Counted from the first letter of the stretch, positions 23,706 to 35,417 are shown. The stretch: DNA of 64,000 bases from Daedaleopsis sinensis (GCA_033807695.1 CM066304.1:1364001-1428000), one strand, 5' to 3'. The notes: generated from the sequence alone by a model not told the origin. Numbers and translations are program-made.

Positions 23706-24967
23706 TCATGCTCGAGCAGATGCCCACAGGGGATGTTCATCAGCATGTCCCAACAAATCTAGACTCTTCTCCTCCATCAAGAACATCGACCATAGGAGGT
23801 CAGGACGTTCCCACAGCACCTCCAAACAGATACGAAGCTCACGCCTCATGCCGCTGAGTATGGCAGCGACAATCCATGTCGCTACGTACCAGGCTAGCAT
23901 GGCCTATAAGCAGTACGTGAGTCAACAGTACGTGAGTCAACTGGCAGATGCGTTGAGAGGACGTAAGTCGTACCCTCTCGACAATGCGATCCCCAGCGCA
24001 AGTCGCCTTGTAAGACCACGTAGATTTGCGGCTTCGGTCAACGTAGTCCGTCACGCGCTGGAGGGACATGGCAACTTCGTCAAGACGATGATTCAGACGA
24101 GCGCGGTCGTCCTCTTGAATAGAGCGCAGCTTCAACTCTCGGGAGCGAAGGTCAGCAAGCCTGGTAGGGAGGGTTTGAGTTTCTTCGTGGAGTCGGTCAC
24201 GCTCCTTCCGGACATGTTCTGATGTTATTGTTGAGCACCTTACATTATATGTGACTGCCCGGATACGAACACTACTCACCTTTTGCACGGTACAGCAGCC
24301 GTTTAGCGGATATTTGAGACTGACTAACATCGCCGCGGAGGGAGGTGAGCTTCTGGTTGACCTCGTACTGCCATTCAGTCAATGAAGTCTAAGTCGGTGC
24401 ACGCGTCAGAGATTACGACGGCGTGTAGGACACAGAGCACGTACCTGAACTCGCACCGCGTTATCCAGAATCTCCAGTACATGGACGTGGGCTGCCGTAA
24501 GACGGTCAACCATATCGACCATGCCTTGCTCACTGCAGTGAGACCTGATTGGTAACGTTAAGGTGCAACCAAGCTAGAGAGCAGCTGTGCACTTACTTGT
24601 GCCCCGTCCAATCGGTGGAGATGTCATGAGCATCCCGGAGTAGCGACAAGATCCTCCCGTTGAGGGAAGTGCACATGCTGAGTGCACTGATGGAGCTCTC
24701 TGAACCATTCTCTGAGTCATTTTCTGTGGATTCAGCCACGTTTGGAGGCGATTTGGGAGGAAGAGACATCAAGGAATCGGAGGGCAAGGGGCCGGAGTCT
24801 TCCTCGGTGTCGCTAGGAGGGGACGGGAATATGGATGAACGAGTGACAGTACCCAAGGGCTCAGGGCTTCTATTGGCGGCGTCACCCAGTTTTGATGAGA
24901 GTAGCGGCGGAGACATGAGGGGGTCTAAGGAGTTGGGCGTGGATGGGGGAGAGGCGAGGTGTGCCAT
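23706..24967 (-). CDS. coiled-coil protein with C-terminal membrane segment (336 aa)
   Basis: Five exons (24597-24967, 24445-24532, 24280-24388, 23974-24218, 23706-23903) join in frame. The N-terminal 115 residues are Pro/Ser-rich and disordered-looking. Residues about 125-270 are amphipathic helix with heptad-like leucines (for example DMVDRLTAAHVHVLEILDNA, then RKERDRLHEETQTLPTRLAD). The last exon opens with a membrane span (AMLAWYVATWIVAAILSGM, about 272-290) followed by a 45-residue tail. The layout suits a tail-side anchored protein with a long coiled coil. No enzyme motif is seen. It may be captured cargo or an accessory factor of the element. The last intron (23904-23973) is chosen because it brings the membrane exon into frame; retention would give a different, shorter tail. 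Confidence 0.72.
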
Positions 24968-25439
24968 GGTGGGCGATGAGTGCGGAACGCAGAACGAGGA
25001 CTTAGGATGAAGATGGTGGTGAGTAAGGAGTTCTCGCAGGCCGCCATCGGAGACTCAGTACTGATGAAGTACGTGGATAGAAAACAAAAGTGTGTTATGC
25101 GGACGTTGAACTTGATGCTCAAACGTTGCGTGCAAGAGCAAAAGACGAGGTGGCGAGGAAAGAGGACGCTAAACGCTTATGTCATGACCAAGCGGCCGCC
25201 GCACACGGCGCTTGCCGAGCTCCAAGCGCCTGTTGAGGTGCAGGAGCCCGCACAGCACGTGATCGCCGCGTCCGCGGCGCATTGAACTAGAAGTCTGAAG
25301 AGCCTCAGCCTTCAGGCCTCACGCGCACGGGTGACCCAGAAAGAGTAGTACTACGCAGCGTCTGCGGTAAAACGTAAGGTACAGAGTAACAAATACAACA
25401 GTGAAAAGTTCAGAAGGCGAACGCGGTGTTAACAATCGT
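24968..25439. other. intergenic, nothing recognised
   Basis: Spacer between two minus-strand genes, with no exon chain. Confidence 0.4.
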
Positions 25440-26687
25440 CTAGAAGTCCGTATCAGTGTACCGCAACCCCCGTGCTGGCTCATTCAGCCTGGACCACTCC
25501 CCTCCGTCGTTGAACCATTTCGTGATCGTGGAGGTCGCGACCGTGGATCCATACCAGATCCTCACATGGTACAAGCTGGGATGAGCACGGGAGGTGGTAC
25601 TTGTACGGCGCTGCGACCTCACTCCCTGAACCCAACCCGATATGAGACGCCTCTCCAGCTCGAGATCTCCCGCACGAGTCACCAAGGGAGCAGTGGTACG
25701 AAGAGCGAGTTCTTCGAGCATGCCTAGTTTGCGGAGGCCTCGGTACCATGAGAGATGGTCGTTAAACGCACGTCGCGTCGACGTGCGTCGGCGCTGCGTG
25801 AGGTACCAGCTGTGTCAGGAAACATCATTTACACGAGGCGTACCCGGTACTCACAGCGCTGCCAGATCTCTCGAGAAGCTTCAGCTTCCTGACGGTTGGA
25901 GCGATGAGGGCGATGGTGCCAAGGATCTCGAAGTCGTCCGGTAAGAAGTCAAGGGTAAGGCAGTATAAGCCGGTCATGGGTGCGACGTTGCGGAGCTTCG
26001 GAAAGATGTAGCACGAGGCTGCGGGGTTGTCGACAAGGAGATGCAGAAGGCCTGCATGAGCGACTGCATCGACGCACGGTGCGTGGCATTCAAGGCTCGT
26101 GACGTGCGACAAATCCCTCACTATGAGGGGACAAGGACCGACTTGTTCGTGGCAGGGGCCGACGATGAGGTCGCGTATAGAGACGTTCTGGCCAAGAAAC
26201 ACAAAGAGAGCTCGATGAGGAAGATTGGTCTTGAAGAAGCGAAGTCCCGCGAAGATAACTTGGAAAAAGATCGCGGGTGGCGTAGTTTTGGGCAGCGTGA
26301 GGGTAAGGTCGGTAAGGTTGGGGCACAGTCGAAGAGCACTCCGCATGGTCGGCACGTAAACTGCACGAGCGGATGGGTCATTGAGGGTGATAGGACATAT
26401 GTCAATGGTCAGCTCGCGAAGAGCCGACCCGATGTCATTGTTGACTTCGGCGACTTTGGCGAAGGCTCGAACTTCCGCGAGAGTGGTCATGGTGCGAACA
26501 GCCTTTAACACAAGTCAGATGGCCGGCATGACCCTCGCAGTAGAGCACGCATACCTTCGGCGCAGCTCTAGTTAGCATCTAAGGTCACTTGCCATCAACA
26601 TGCGAGCTTGGAAGGTAGGAAGCGATCAGCACTTACCTCGGTGATTGCTTGAGGGGTACATAGCTCGGCGTATATGTTGCTAGACAT
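25440..26687 (-). pseudogene. F-box/LRR-like protein gene, probably interrupted
   Basis: A start at 26687 gives a 17-codon exon (to 26637, GTAAGT donor). The next exon (from 26565) reads LRRRYACSTARVMPAI and then meets an in-frame TGA. The same frame continues for more than 220 codons with leucine-rich spacing (ALRELTIDICPI, PNLTDLTLTLPK, GLYCLTLDFLPDD). A downstream exon (to 25440) ends in a conserved-looking block (VRIWYGSTVATSTITKWFND). To join it I must use a 35-bp intron, shorter than all others here. The pattern of helical and leucine-rich repeats resembles expanded Agaricomycete F-box-type proteins, but I see no clear F-box. Either an intron was missed around 26510-26560, or the gene carries a nonsense mutation. 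A MULE sits 63 bp upstream of its start. Confidence 0.5.
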
Positions 26688-26818
26688 TGCCAGAGAACAC
26701 AGATCTGGACGAGGAAGCGGCACAAGAAGGATGATGTTGGTGAAAGAGGAGGGGCGCACAGTATTTACCGACGAAGGAGCATCACGCGTATGCTACTGCC
26801 CACAAAGACGTTTGTGCT

Positions 26819-26827
26819 AGGTGGAAC
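26819..26827. other. MULE target-site duplication, left copy (AGGTGGAAC)
   Basis: The 9-bp word is repeated at 28625-28633, directly outside the inverted repeats. Confidence 0.92.
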
Positions 26828-27063
26828 CAGGCTCCAACACACCGTCGCTTCGAGTTGAGGGGCTGATCTCGCTGGTAAAGGTGGAGGAGGAGTAATACCT
26901 AGTAGCGTAACGTAAGCTAGATTATCCAAAGCGCCACTCAGACTTGTTCACGTGATCTATAGTTGTGTCCCCTCAACTCTCAGCGACGGCTGCCACTATA
27001 CACATACAAATACACGGAGCCCGGCCAGCAGACGCCCAAAACGTCCCCGTTAGGAAGGTGCAA
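26828..27063 (+). repeat. MULE terminal inverted repeat, left (236 bp)
   Basis: Matches the reverse complement of 28389-28624 at every position I compared. It diverges after GGAAGGTGCAA. Confidence 0.93.
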
Positions 27064-27197
27064 ATACTCTCGGCTAGCGGAAAATGGGATATATGTAAGC
27101 CCGCTATGTGTTTCGCTTCTTACCACTTGTTTCTCTCCGCCATTTCCTCACCGGTACCGTCTCCGCCAAACCGAGTCCGCGACATCGTATACTAGTA

Positions 27198-27403
27198 CTA
27201 CAGTCATCCCCCGTCCAATGGGTGGCCCCCGCCCAGTGGGTGGGCTGCCTTATATGGCAGGACCAGGGCGCCTGTCTGCTGTGCAAGCGCCGTTGCGTAC
27301 GCGGGCCGCGTCCATTTTGGAGGCGGCAGTCGAGCGCTTGCTACCATATAAGGCAGGCCACCCATTGGGCGGGGGCCACCCACCGGACGGGGGATGACTG
27401 TAG
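27198..27403. mobile_element. 206-bp MITE nested in the MULE
   Basis: Ends CTACAGTCATCCCCCGTCC and its inverse pair over roughly 55 bp with a few mismatches. TAGTA flanks both sides (27193-27197 and 27404-27408). Because the flanks also contain TA, a Tc1/mariner-type TA duplication with slightly longer ends is an equally good reading. There is no coding capacity. Confidence 0.75.
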
Positions 27404-28388
27404 TAGTAATCACTAATCCCGATTGTTCGATTCTGAGAACAGATTAGTGTGGCTGACTATGCCGCGGCCGTCTGCTAGAACTGGGTCAGTGTAGCAGTTG
27501 GTACGGCTATACATACAATCCCATCTAACTGTTCAACTTGAAGCTTTCAAGGACCATGATTCGTGGTTGCGTTGTAAGCTCCAGGGATCAAAGTGCTGCA
27601 CCGAACACATGTAAGCAATGGTGAAAGTGTGCGAACAGGAAGGTACTATGTGCTCAGTGTTACTAGACAATCTCATAGAGGAGCACAGGCGAAGTTGGGC
27701 ATACAAGGCTAAGGATGGGGCGACAGCAGCGCACAGGGAGATGAGGTCATTCTGGAGGAGCAGGGGGTGCGTGGTGACAGTGAGGCTGACTTGTGCACCG
27801 TGCACCGTGGGGCCAATCGAGCTCAGGTTGATATGCGCAGCAGAGCGACCTCCCTGGCCTGCGCACACTGTCTGGACATTGACAGTGCCGATTTCACGCC
27901 AGCAGGAGAGCAAACTACTCATCATGAGCCGAAGCCTATTCTACAAAAGTCCATACTAGTAGTACTAACTCGGAGACGGGTCGAGTGCATGAGGCGAGTT
28001 CGGAGTCATTGATGGCTGCTGATTCTATGATAGCTCTGTTGCTGTAAGGGTTTGCACAGACACAAACACAAAACAAGGGGGTAGATTTCGGAGTTACAGA
28101 GCTACTATAGAGAAGTTTAGGGATAGTATAAGTTCAACATAGTACTAAGGCTACTTGGTAAGACATACATACAGTGTTGACCTTTGCTGTGCCGGTGCAT
28201 TTTCACAAGAAAATATGCCCAGATTATCTGTCATATTATTCAAGCTCTTTCAAGAGCCTATGAACGATCAGTAGTGTGGTACTAGCGAATTGTCAAGTGC
28301 CAAGCGCGCGGAGGTGAGTATCTTGTCGCCCTATATATGGGAGTCGAGGAACTATCGCTTATAGGGATTAGTCTAAACGCCCAAAGAA

Positions 28389-28624
28389 TTGCACCTTCCT
28401 AACGGGGACGTTTTGGGCGTCTGCTGGCCGGGCTCCGTGTATTTGTATGTGTATAGTGGCAGCCGTCGCTGAGAGTTGAGGGGACACAACTATAGATCAC
28501 GTGAACAAGTCTGAGTGGCGCTTTGGATAATCTAGCTTACGTTACGCTACTAGGTATTACTCCTCCTCCACCTTTACCAGCGAGATCAGCCCCTCAACTC
28601 GAAGCGACGGTGTGTTGGAGCCTG
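28389..28624 (-). repeat. MULE terminal inverted repeat, right (236 bp)
   Basis: Inverted partner of 26828-27063, ending in GGAGCCTG next to the AGGTGGAAC duplication. Confidence 0.93.
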
Positions 28625-28633
28625 AGGTGGAAC

Positions 28634-29159
28634 GCCGAGATAAGATGTGGCGAATTGAGGCTTGAGGAGCATGAGACTTGAAGCTTGAAGAGCATCTCCT
28701 ACTGGGCTTCTCCCAAACCTACGGTCAGACATGAAGGTACTCACTGTCAGCGTGTCGCAAGTACGACGATGTGCGCGTCGTGCGATGACTTGAAGGAACT
28801 TGTAAGATAGCTGATCGAAGGCATGGTTCGATGTCGGTAAGGGTGTAAAGCACAGCAATAGATCCATATTCAGTTCGATTGATAGCAGTGCGCCTCCCAG
28901 TGATGTAGAACTGTGTAAATGTTGAGCTTGAAGGAGCAGGAGATCCAGTGGGCCAGGGGCCCGCCGCTGAAGACACAGTGACATTGCGCAGCAGTGCGCA
29001 CCAGTCACTGCGCTCACGTGCCTTCCACGCGTTGGCCGGCGTTTATTGAAGAGGAGGAGAAGCGCTCAGCCGACGTACGTGCGGCATTCCGCATCCAAAT
29101 TGTGTTACTCGCTGACGCCTCAGATCTCTACACCTGCCATCTTTCTCTCTCATCTTGGT
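28634..29159. other. upstream region of the WD40 gene
   Basis: No exon recognised. An open frame continues 5' of the chosen ATG to 29046, but its composition is not coding-like. Confidence 0.4.
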
Positions 29160-30673
29160 ATGCGTTATAAGGAACTCCACTCAGCTCAACTTCACGATAT
29201 CGGGATCAGCTCTCTCGACTTCAGCTCCCGTGGCAAGCTCCTTGCGACAGCTGGACTGGACGGGAGGGTCGGCATTTGGAGGGTGCACGCTCGTGGGCTC
29301 GAACTTCTTCACACGTACAAGAACCAGGCTGGAGTTCTTTCTCTCGGATGGATTTGCAATGGAGAGGATAGCGTTGTCGTTGGCTACCAGAACGGGAACG
29401 TTGCGATACTGTCTCTAACTGCGGTGAGTGCTGAGTTGAAGTCGATTCAATTCACACCCCCTCAACGGTATGCGTATGAAACTGGGTCAGAACCTTATGT
29501 CTCTGCATGGATTTCAAGCTCATGATAAGCCTGTCGAATGCCTGGCCAACTGGGGAGCAATGATCGCGACTGCGGCGCTAGACGAAGTACGGGTATGGGA
29601 GTGGCACCCCGTCGGTGAGTCGTGTTCAACCGTGGTACTAAGAAGGTTAGGATTGAAGTTCTTCCAAGCACCCTGGACTCTGGTGGTCGCACTATCTGAA
29701 CCGACCAAACGAGCGGAGAATTTGCAAAAAGAGGTTCTAGTTGTCAGCCTGCATTGGACGTCGTGGGGGGACCATCCGTTGGTACTCGTGGTGTCCTACC
29801 AAAGTCATGGCATCATGTAGGCGGTGACGCTGTAGTCTATAATTATGTCGACTTGCTCACTTGCTCATGCAGGATGTACGAGGCCACTTCATGGACACTA
29901 GTACACGCCTTGAACGTATACGACCCAATGTGAGTTACTCCTGCTGTGCTACTCAAGGTACTGAGCATGCGATACTTACATCTTGGACTGTCACAGTGCC
30001 CGAACGAGCATTTCTCCTGACGGGCACCTAATCGCCATATACAATCTTGCAAAGGGTATTGAGGTCCGCGGTGCCGTGGATGGCGCGCTGCGGTGCTCTT
30101 TCCCTCAGGATGGCAGCGACAAGTACCTTTTACCTGTGTTGTTCATTCATCATGGTTGCGCTGTTCTCGGCGGCTCGACGACTGGGACCGTCAATGTCTG
30201 GAATCTCAACACATCTCAAAGGATCCAGAGCATGGAGCATGCAGGTGCGATTCGCGCTTTTTGTGCTTTTCGGTGCTGATAGTCTCGCCCAGAAAAAGAT
30301 CGCGTTATCGCCCTAGCTGTGAGTCTAGCAATGACACTCATTGGTTATGCTAACTCGTGCTATGCAGGCGCACCACGACGAAAGCAGTGATCGTTTTCTC
30401 ATCGCTACTGGTACTTTGCCTGTGCGAGCACGACCGACTGTGCGCTTATGGGTAGCCGAGAATGAGGATCGCGACCGTCAAGCAGCTGGAACAGTCACGA
30501 TACGTTCTCCAGGGGAGGGCGCTGAGGTGAGTATGCGCTCACCTTCCCTGACGCCGGTGCTGAAATATATGGCATTGCAGATGACGCGCTCGACCGCCTG
30601 GTACACATGGGTACTACTCGCCGCGGTAGTGTTCTTCACGTTACTCGCCTTCACTCCACTCGACTACGAGTAG
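29160..30673 (+). CDS. WD40-repeat protein with C-terminal membrane anchor (390 aa)
   Basis: Seven exons (29160-29423, 29491-29816, 29873-29929, 29997-30244, 30293-30318, 30368-30526, 30581-30673) join in frame. The N-terminal part shows beta-propeller blades: DIGISSLDFSSRGKLLATAG followed by DGRVGIWRV, GVLSLGWICNGEDSVVVGYQ, KPVECLANW with VRVWEW, ARTSISPDGHLIAIY, and a STTGTVNVWNL blade. The last 28 residues form one membrane span (STAWYTWVLLAAVVFFTLLAF) close to the C-terminus, as in tail-anchored proteins. WD40 propellers usually act as protein docking platforms; here the anchor would hold the platform on a membrane with the propeller in the cytosol or nucleoplasm. The partner is unknown. 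It is the first of a run of plus-strand cargo genes in the giant CACTA. Confidence 0.86.
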
Positions 30674-30971
30674 TTCCTGGCAATGCGTGCTGTATCACTA
30701 GCTTTTGTATTTGTATAAGGGTTGCTCGTTTGGCCAGCGCAATTGTCGATACCCTTGTATCTGCCTTGTATCTGATTACTCTTTGTTAGTTGACAAACGC
30801 TTATCCCTTACATAGCGCACACGATCATTGTGGAGGTATTGAGCAGCTCTCTTTACCTGGTTTTGATCCGTGCTGAAGGAAGAGTTCAAGTAGTGAGCAT
30901 CCGTCCGAATGAGCTCTACACACTTGCATCACTTGCACCCCTCATTCGCTCTATCATCAGTCTCTGCCCCG

Positions 30972-31191
30972 ATGCTCAACACGATCGTGAACCACCCCTT
31001 CTGGTATTCCTTAGTGATGATGATAATCATCGTCTTTACGATGTATGCCTTCATCGCTGAGGATCCGGACGCAACCATCTCATGTGGTAAGTTACTACAG
31101 ATGCTTACACCGTTCCCCCCGGCCCGTCCGAGTCTGACGTCAGTCTGCTGTTGCAGTTCAAGCTCTGAGGTCCCTCTCCAACATGTGGTAG
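30972..31191 (+). CDS. possible single-span membrane microprotein (49 aa)
   Basis: An ATG at 30972 opens MLNTIVNHPFWYSLVMMIII, a clear membrane span at about residues 11-29. It then runs through a GTAAGT/CAG intron (31087-31156) to a TAG at 31189. The phases agree and the composition is membrane-like. It may be a stand-alone microprotein or the start of a longer, unrecognised transcript leading towards 31833. The low length keeps confidence modest. Confidence 0.4.
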
Positions 31192-31832
31192 CAAGGGGCG
31201 AGGCAGCATAACGAGCAACAAGTAAGTCTGTGTGCTCCTTCATGTATACGCCGGAGGCTTGTACTAATAACCATTTGTACAGCATCAGCGCGCACATCAA
31301 TGAGCGCTCAGCGCTTGGCAGGTGCTGAGTGCGCAGACTTGCGGGCGGGCCGGTGCTTGTAGTACTCCATGCTGTTGTATAGTCCATATATCTCGAGCAG
31401 CAGATACACATCAGAACACAAGTTTCCTGTTATGCGGCCAACCTGAGATCTGAGAACCCTTCGGCAGTCCAAGTTAAGGCTTGCAAGGGGGCGCCCCCTG
31501 TTGTGCTCGGTGAGAGCGTGGCTTGGACGGTGACGTACGCCAAGGCTTCTCGGTATACCCCGGCCGGCTTCTTCCGGACCACACGAGCCTGCGGATATCA
31601 TATATCAATGTCATACGGCGACTCCTCGAGCTCTTCCAATTCTGAATACGTGCTACCCTTTGCACTTTCCTCCGGATCCTCCACTCACGCTCACAAGAAA
31701 CATTGGGTCTCTCGCCTTCCTACCATCTTCTAGAGTTTGCTGTCGTGGTGACTTCACCGACATCTCGTGCGCCTGTACGCTCGACTCTCGGTCAATACCG
31801 ACTGCATTGTGCGCAGACCTTCCCTGGGATTT
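31192..31832. other. spacer, possible upstream exon of the next gene
   Basis: A Ser-rich frame begins MSYGDSSSSSNSEYVLPFAL near 31610 and stops at about 31733. It might be an unjoined N-terminal exon of the following gene, but no splice pair connects it in frame convincingly. Confidence 0.35.
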
Positions 31833-32679
31833 ATGACAGCTCCATTGTCACCCGACATGAACAAATACGACGACACTTCTCCTGCCTACAGATGTCAACG
31901 GTTCACCCTCCAGCCTACCTTCACCTGGAGCAAACGACGACTTCCTGAGAAATGTCTGATCAGTGAGTTACTCTGCCCCTTCCCGATGCACGATGCTATA
32001 GCACACCTGCCCAGGCCTGCGATCGATCTGTCAACCCCGTATGCGTCATTTTCCGAGGGCCTCAAGAGTGCCGAAGACACCTGCGATTCTTGGAGCCGTG
32101 TACACGTAGTCCTGGCTGAGCTCCCTGCCATCAAATCTCGTCAGACTTGTGAGTCCGTCTGCGCACAGTGTGCAACCGCTGTCCTCAATTACTACAGATT
32201 CCCTCGTAGTGTGTCCGGTGTTGCCGTGCGGTCTGGCGCCGTATCCGCCTGTCCCAGTCGTAAAGCTGTTCCCGCCCGACGACTACTTGCTAATTGAAGT
32301 CAACAGCACGGTGAGTAGTCGCGCACACCACCTTCATGTTCGCCAGCTTATCGCTTGACAGAAGGAGTGCATGCTGGGTCTGCGTCACTGGTACCATGGT
32401 GTCGCTCGGGACTTCACCATTCGCTTCGATTCGTCTCTCGAGTACTGGGACTTCTCACGCATAATATCCCAGCTTATGTCGGACGCTGAGGTCCATCGTG
32501 AGCGGCTGTTAGACCAGCTTCCAGGTGTCCTGGACACAATCGCCTCCCATACGGCAATGCCTGGAATGCGAGCCATCTGTAAAGATGAAGCTCATTACAA
32601 TGCAGTCACGCCTGGGTGAGTTTGCGCTCTCGTTGCGTGCAAATGTACAAACATCTCACCTTCCAGTACATGGTCTTAG
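31833..32679 (+). CDS. unknown cargo family, paralogue 1 (218 aa)
   Basis: Five exons (31833-31962, 32002-32148, 32198-32310, 32362-32615, 32667-32679) join in frame to a TAG. The diagnostic block is RDFTIRFDSSLEYWDFSRII in the C-terminal half. It aligns with HFTFEFDEDLAFWKFSRLIS of the gene at 35418, and both are preceded by a short VxC...P...VKLxxPD segment. There is no membrane span, signal peptide or catalytic motif. The start is the first ATG of the open frame; the true N-terminus may be longer, since paralogue 2 has an extra 150-residue leader. Function is unknown. The intervening gene encodes a membrane protein. Confidence 0.65.
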
Positions 32680-33134
32680 GCAGGGTTGATCGGCCGCTTA
32701 GAGGCATCGTAAACTAGCGCCTTAGAAGTAGTTTCAGGCTGAGTTGTCGAACACTCGGACAGTGCTCAACCCTCCCTTCTGAAAATGAAATATCGACCTT
32801 GCTACCACGTTGTAGAACTGACAACGGGCGCATACTGGTACTGTCCCTGCTGGATCGCCTACACAAAACGCGTAACCCCAGTGCTCGACGGCGGGGTGTC
32901 TGGTAGTGATTCTTACCTCGTTCTGTCATCCAAGATGCACGATGACGCGCAGCCCACACCTCGTGGCGTTGGCCAGGCGTGCTCGTTCGTAGCTCACTCT
33001 TCCTTTCTTCTAGATGGCACTTCCCGAGTGGCACAGGCTGCCAGGTACTCATATACGCGCATGCGCGCCCGTCCGATCTCCTTCCACCTCTACCCACATC
33101 TTGTCGAAGAATCATAATCGTCACAGAAACTCCA

Positions 33135-34690
33135 ATGTCTACAAGGGCCGCAACCCGGAACCGCAGAAAAGCAAACGCGGTATGTGTCATTGGTCTCATT
33201 TTTGTTGGAACCACTTCTCACAAAGAACAACGCAGCTGTCCTCCCCATCTGGCAGCGCCTCTTCTGGTAGTGGCTCGTCTAGCAGTGCAGCTATCACCGG
33301 CTTCCAAGTCAACGTCGAGCACCCTGCCACCAACGTTCAAGGGCCCGACGTTCAGGCCGCCGTCGCTCCAGGTGAGGGCGTCGCACCTGCGGTTGGGGTC
33401 GTCGTGCCTCACCCTGGGGCCGCCGCACCCCCGAATATGGTCCCCGCACCTCAGGCAGGGCCTGAGGTCGTCGTTGCCGAGGACAAAGACGGCAAGATCT
33501 TTGGCTTCGTGTTCAAGTCTACACTCGACGTTCTCACCGGTGTCATCCGCATGCTCAAGGTCCCCTTCACCCTCTTTCTCGTCATCTATGCGACGTTGGC
33601 CCTCCTCGGACACGTCATCGACGCTGCTACGGCTAGTCTGGCTCCCATCTGCACCGTCTTCCCCGGCTTTTCTGCTTGCCAAGTCACCGCCGTTGCCGGT
33701 GCTTTCACCGCTACCTTTGGGAACATCGGTCGCAAGCCTGTCGACGACATCCAACGCGTCGACTTTCCCCACCTCATGGCCCTCCAAAGCCGTACTCTCG
33801 ACCAGCTCCTCACCCAATCCGCTGCGGGCTCTCAGCTTGCACTGGGCGTGAAGCACGCCGAGCTTGCGGTCAAAGACCTGGTCATCGTCGTCAAAGGAAG
33901 CGACCTCACCAGTCGGCATGTTCTTTCGAAGTCCTTGGAGGAGTTCGCGCAGGATGCGAAGGAAGTGGGACGCGATCTACAGCTGTTCTCTGCCAAGCTC
34001 TATGGTGTGGTCGACACGTAAGTAACAAATCTTTGTTCCGCTGTTCTGACATGTACTTACCGACCCGCCTTCAGCGTTCTAGCCTTCGATGAACATGCCC
34101 TCCGCACGCTCGCAGATTCGCAGGTGTCTAACGTCGACGCCAAGGAAACCGCCGTGCAGATGTTCAAGTCGATCATGGCTGTTCTGTCGTCTGAGGTCGC
34201 CCGAGTCATCATCGAAGCTACTGCTGTCGCCTCTGAGCTAGACGCTTTGGAGGAGAAGCTCTACAATATTCGCACGTTGTCCCAGAAGGAACTCGCCGTT
34301 ACCGAAGCTGCCGTCGGCGATGTGCTTTCTCAGCTTTGGACCCTCCTCGGTGGGAACAAGGCGGAACTCTATCAATTGACACGGCACGTCGACATCCTCC
34401 GAAGCCTAGACTGGTACCGTAGCCTCGCTGTCGCCCATGTCGTCGCTACTACGGAGACGCTTCTCACCGTCGAGGCAGAGCTCTCCGAGCTCCGTGACAA
34501 GCTCAGCGCTCCGGAGCTGGGTTCGGATGCCATTCCCCTCCAAGTGCACATCGCTAGTATTGAACGTGGCGCTAGACGGCTCAACGAGGACAAGCTCAAG
34601 TTTCGGGCCGATGTGTTACGCCTCAGCGACGGAGGTTCCGCGGGACGCCATGACGAAGAACGTACGAAGAAAGCTATCAGCCCTCCCTGA
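33135..34690 (+). CDS. single-span membrane protein with long helical C-terminal domain (480 aa)
   Basis: Three exons (33135-33179, 33236-34017, 34075-34690) join in frame. Exon 1 is a 15-codon basic leader (MSTRAATRNRRKANA). A Ser/Gly- and Pro/Ala-rich region follows, then a membrane span at about residues 124-147 (VPFTLFLVIYATLALLGHVI). The remaining 330 residues are mostly helical, starting VDDIQRVDFPHLMALQSRTL. They include repeated Val/Ala/Glu/Leu helices (ELDALEEKLYNIRTLSQKEL). The layout (short N-terminal side, one span, long coiled or spectrin-like C-terminal side) recalls proteins that bridge a membrane to another structure. I remember similar unnamed proteins being expanded in Agaricomycetes, but cannot verify it here. 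No enzyme motif is seen. Confidence 0.8.
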
Positions 34691-35417
34691 ACATGATAGC
34701 GAGGATCGTGCCGACGCCGGCCCTCAGGCAGGTGAGCAGGTACGTCCATGCGCTCGGGGCTGTTGAAAGTTGGTACGTGGGCGGTGGATGGCGCTGGAGG
34801 GTAGCGGGTGCGAGGAGGCGGGAGGGGAGGGATGGCGTTGGAGGTAGCGGGTGCGGACGAGGCAGGAGGGGTGGGATGGCGTCGGAGGTAGCGGGTGCGG
34901 AGGAGGCGGGAGGGGTGGACACGGTCATGTACTGAATGCACTTTCGCTGTATTCGGCGTCATGAGAAATCTACCACTGTCGCAGTAAGTGCGCCATGGGG
35001 CGTTTCGGCATGAATTCAGACTTGAAAGCGGGGAGGAGGATGAGCACTTAAGGTGAGGACGACAATAGAGCCTCGACCGTGTTCCGAAGACAGAGTCGTG
35101 GAGAACCCTCCCCGTTCGCCGCGGAGCGCACAAATTGCGTCACGGTTGGGTCCAGCTGAGCGCCCAATCCAGGTTCGACGATGACGATCATCTCCTCCGA
35201 CTCGCAAGCTCGACTCACTCTACTCAAAGCCGTTGCGCATCTTGTATGATCCATTGGTACGCCCAGTCTTTTGACGGAATTGCAAACTGGCACTGCTATA
35301 CATAAGTCGAAGGTGAGCAATTTTGATTTGTGCGACGCCAGGGTGTCCGACTGCAAGTCAGTCATATCGTTACACAGAGAGCAAATCACGCGGCGCTCTC
35401 TCGTGCAGGCAACACGC
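34691..35417. other. spacer with minisatellite
   Basis: No gene recognised apart from the G-rich repeat at 34786-34917. Confidence 0.45.
34786..34917. repeat. G-rich minisatellite, three units of about 44 bp
   Basis: Three tandem copies start GGATGGCG, each containing GTAGCGGGTGCG and a GGAGG/GGGAGG tail, with a few substitutions. Confidence 0.8.

Larger units (their letters stand above)
26828..28624. mobile_element. non-autonomous Mutator-like element (1797 bp)
   Basis: The first and last 236 bp are perfect inverted repeats of each other, starting CAGGCTCCAACACACCGTCG. AGGTGGAAC (9 bp) is duplicated outside both ends. Long inverted repeats with a 9-bp duplication are diagnostic of Mutator-like elements. 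The internal 1.3 kb has no transposase-like frame, so the copy depends on a source elsewhere. Perfect repeat identity implies recent movement or recent gene conversion. It lies between the minus-strand F-box-like gene and the plus-strand WD40 gene, in what would have been their shared upstream region. Confidence 0.92.
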
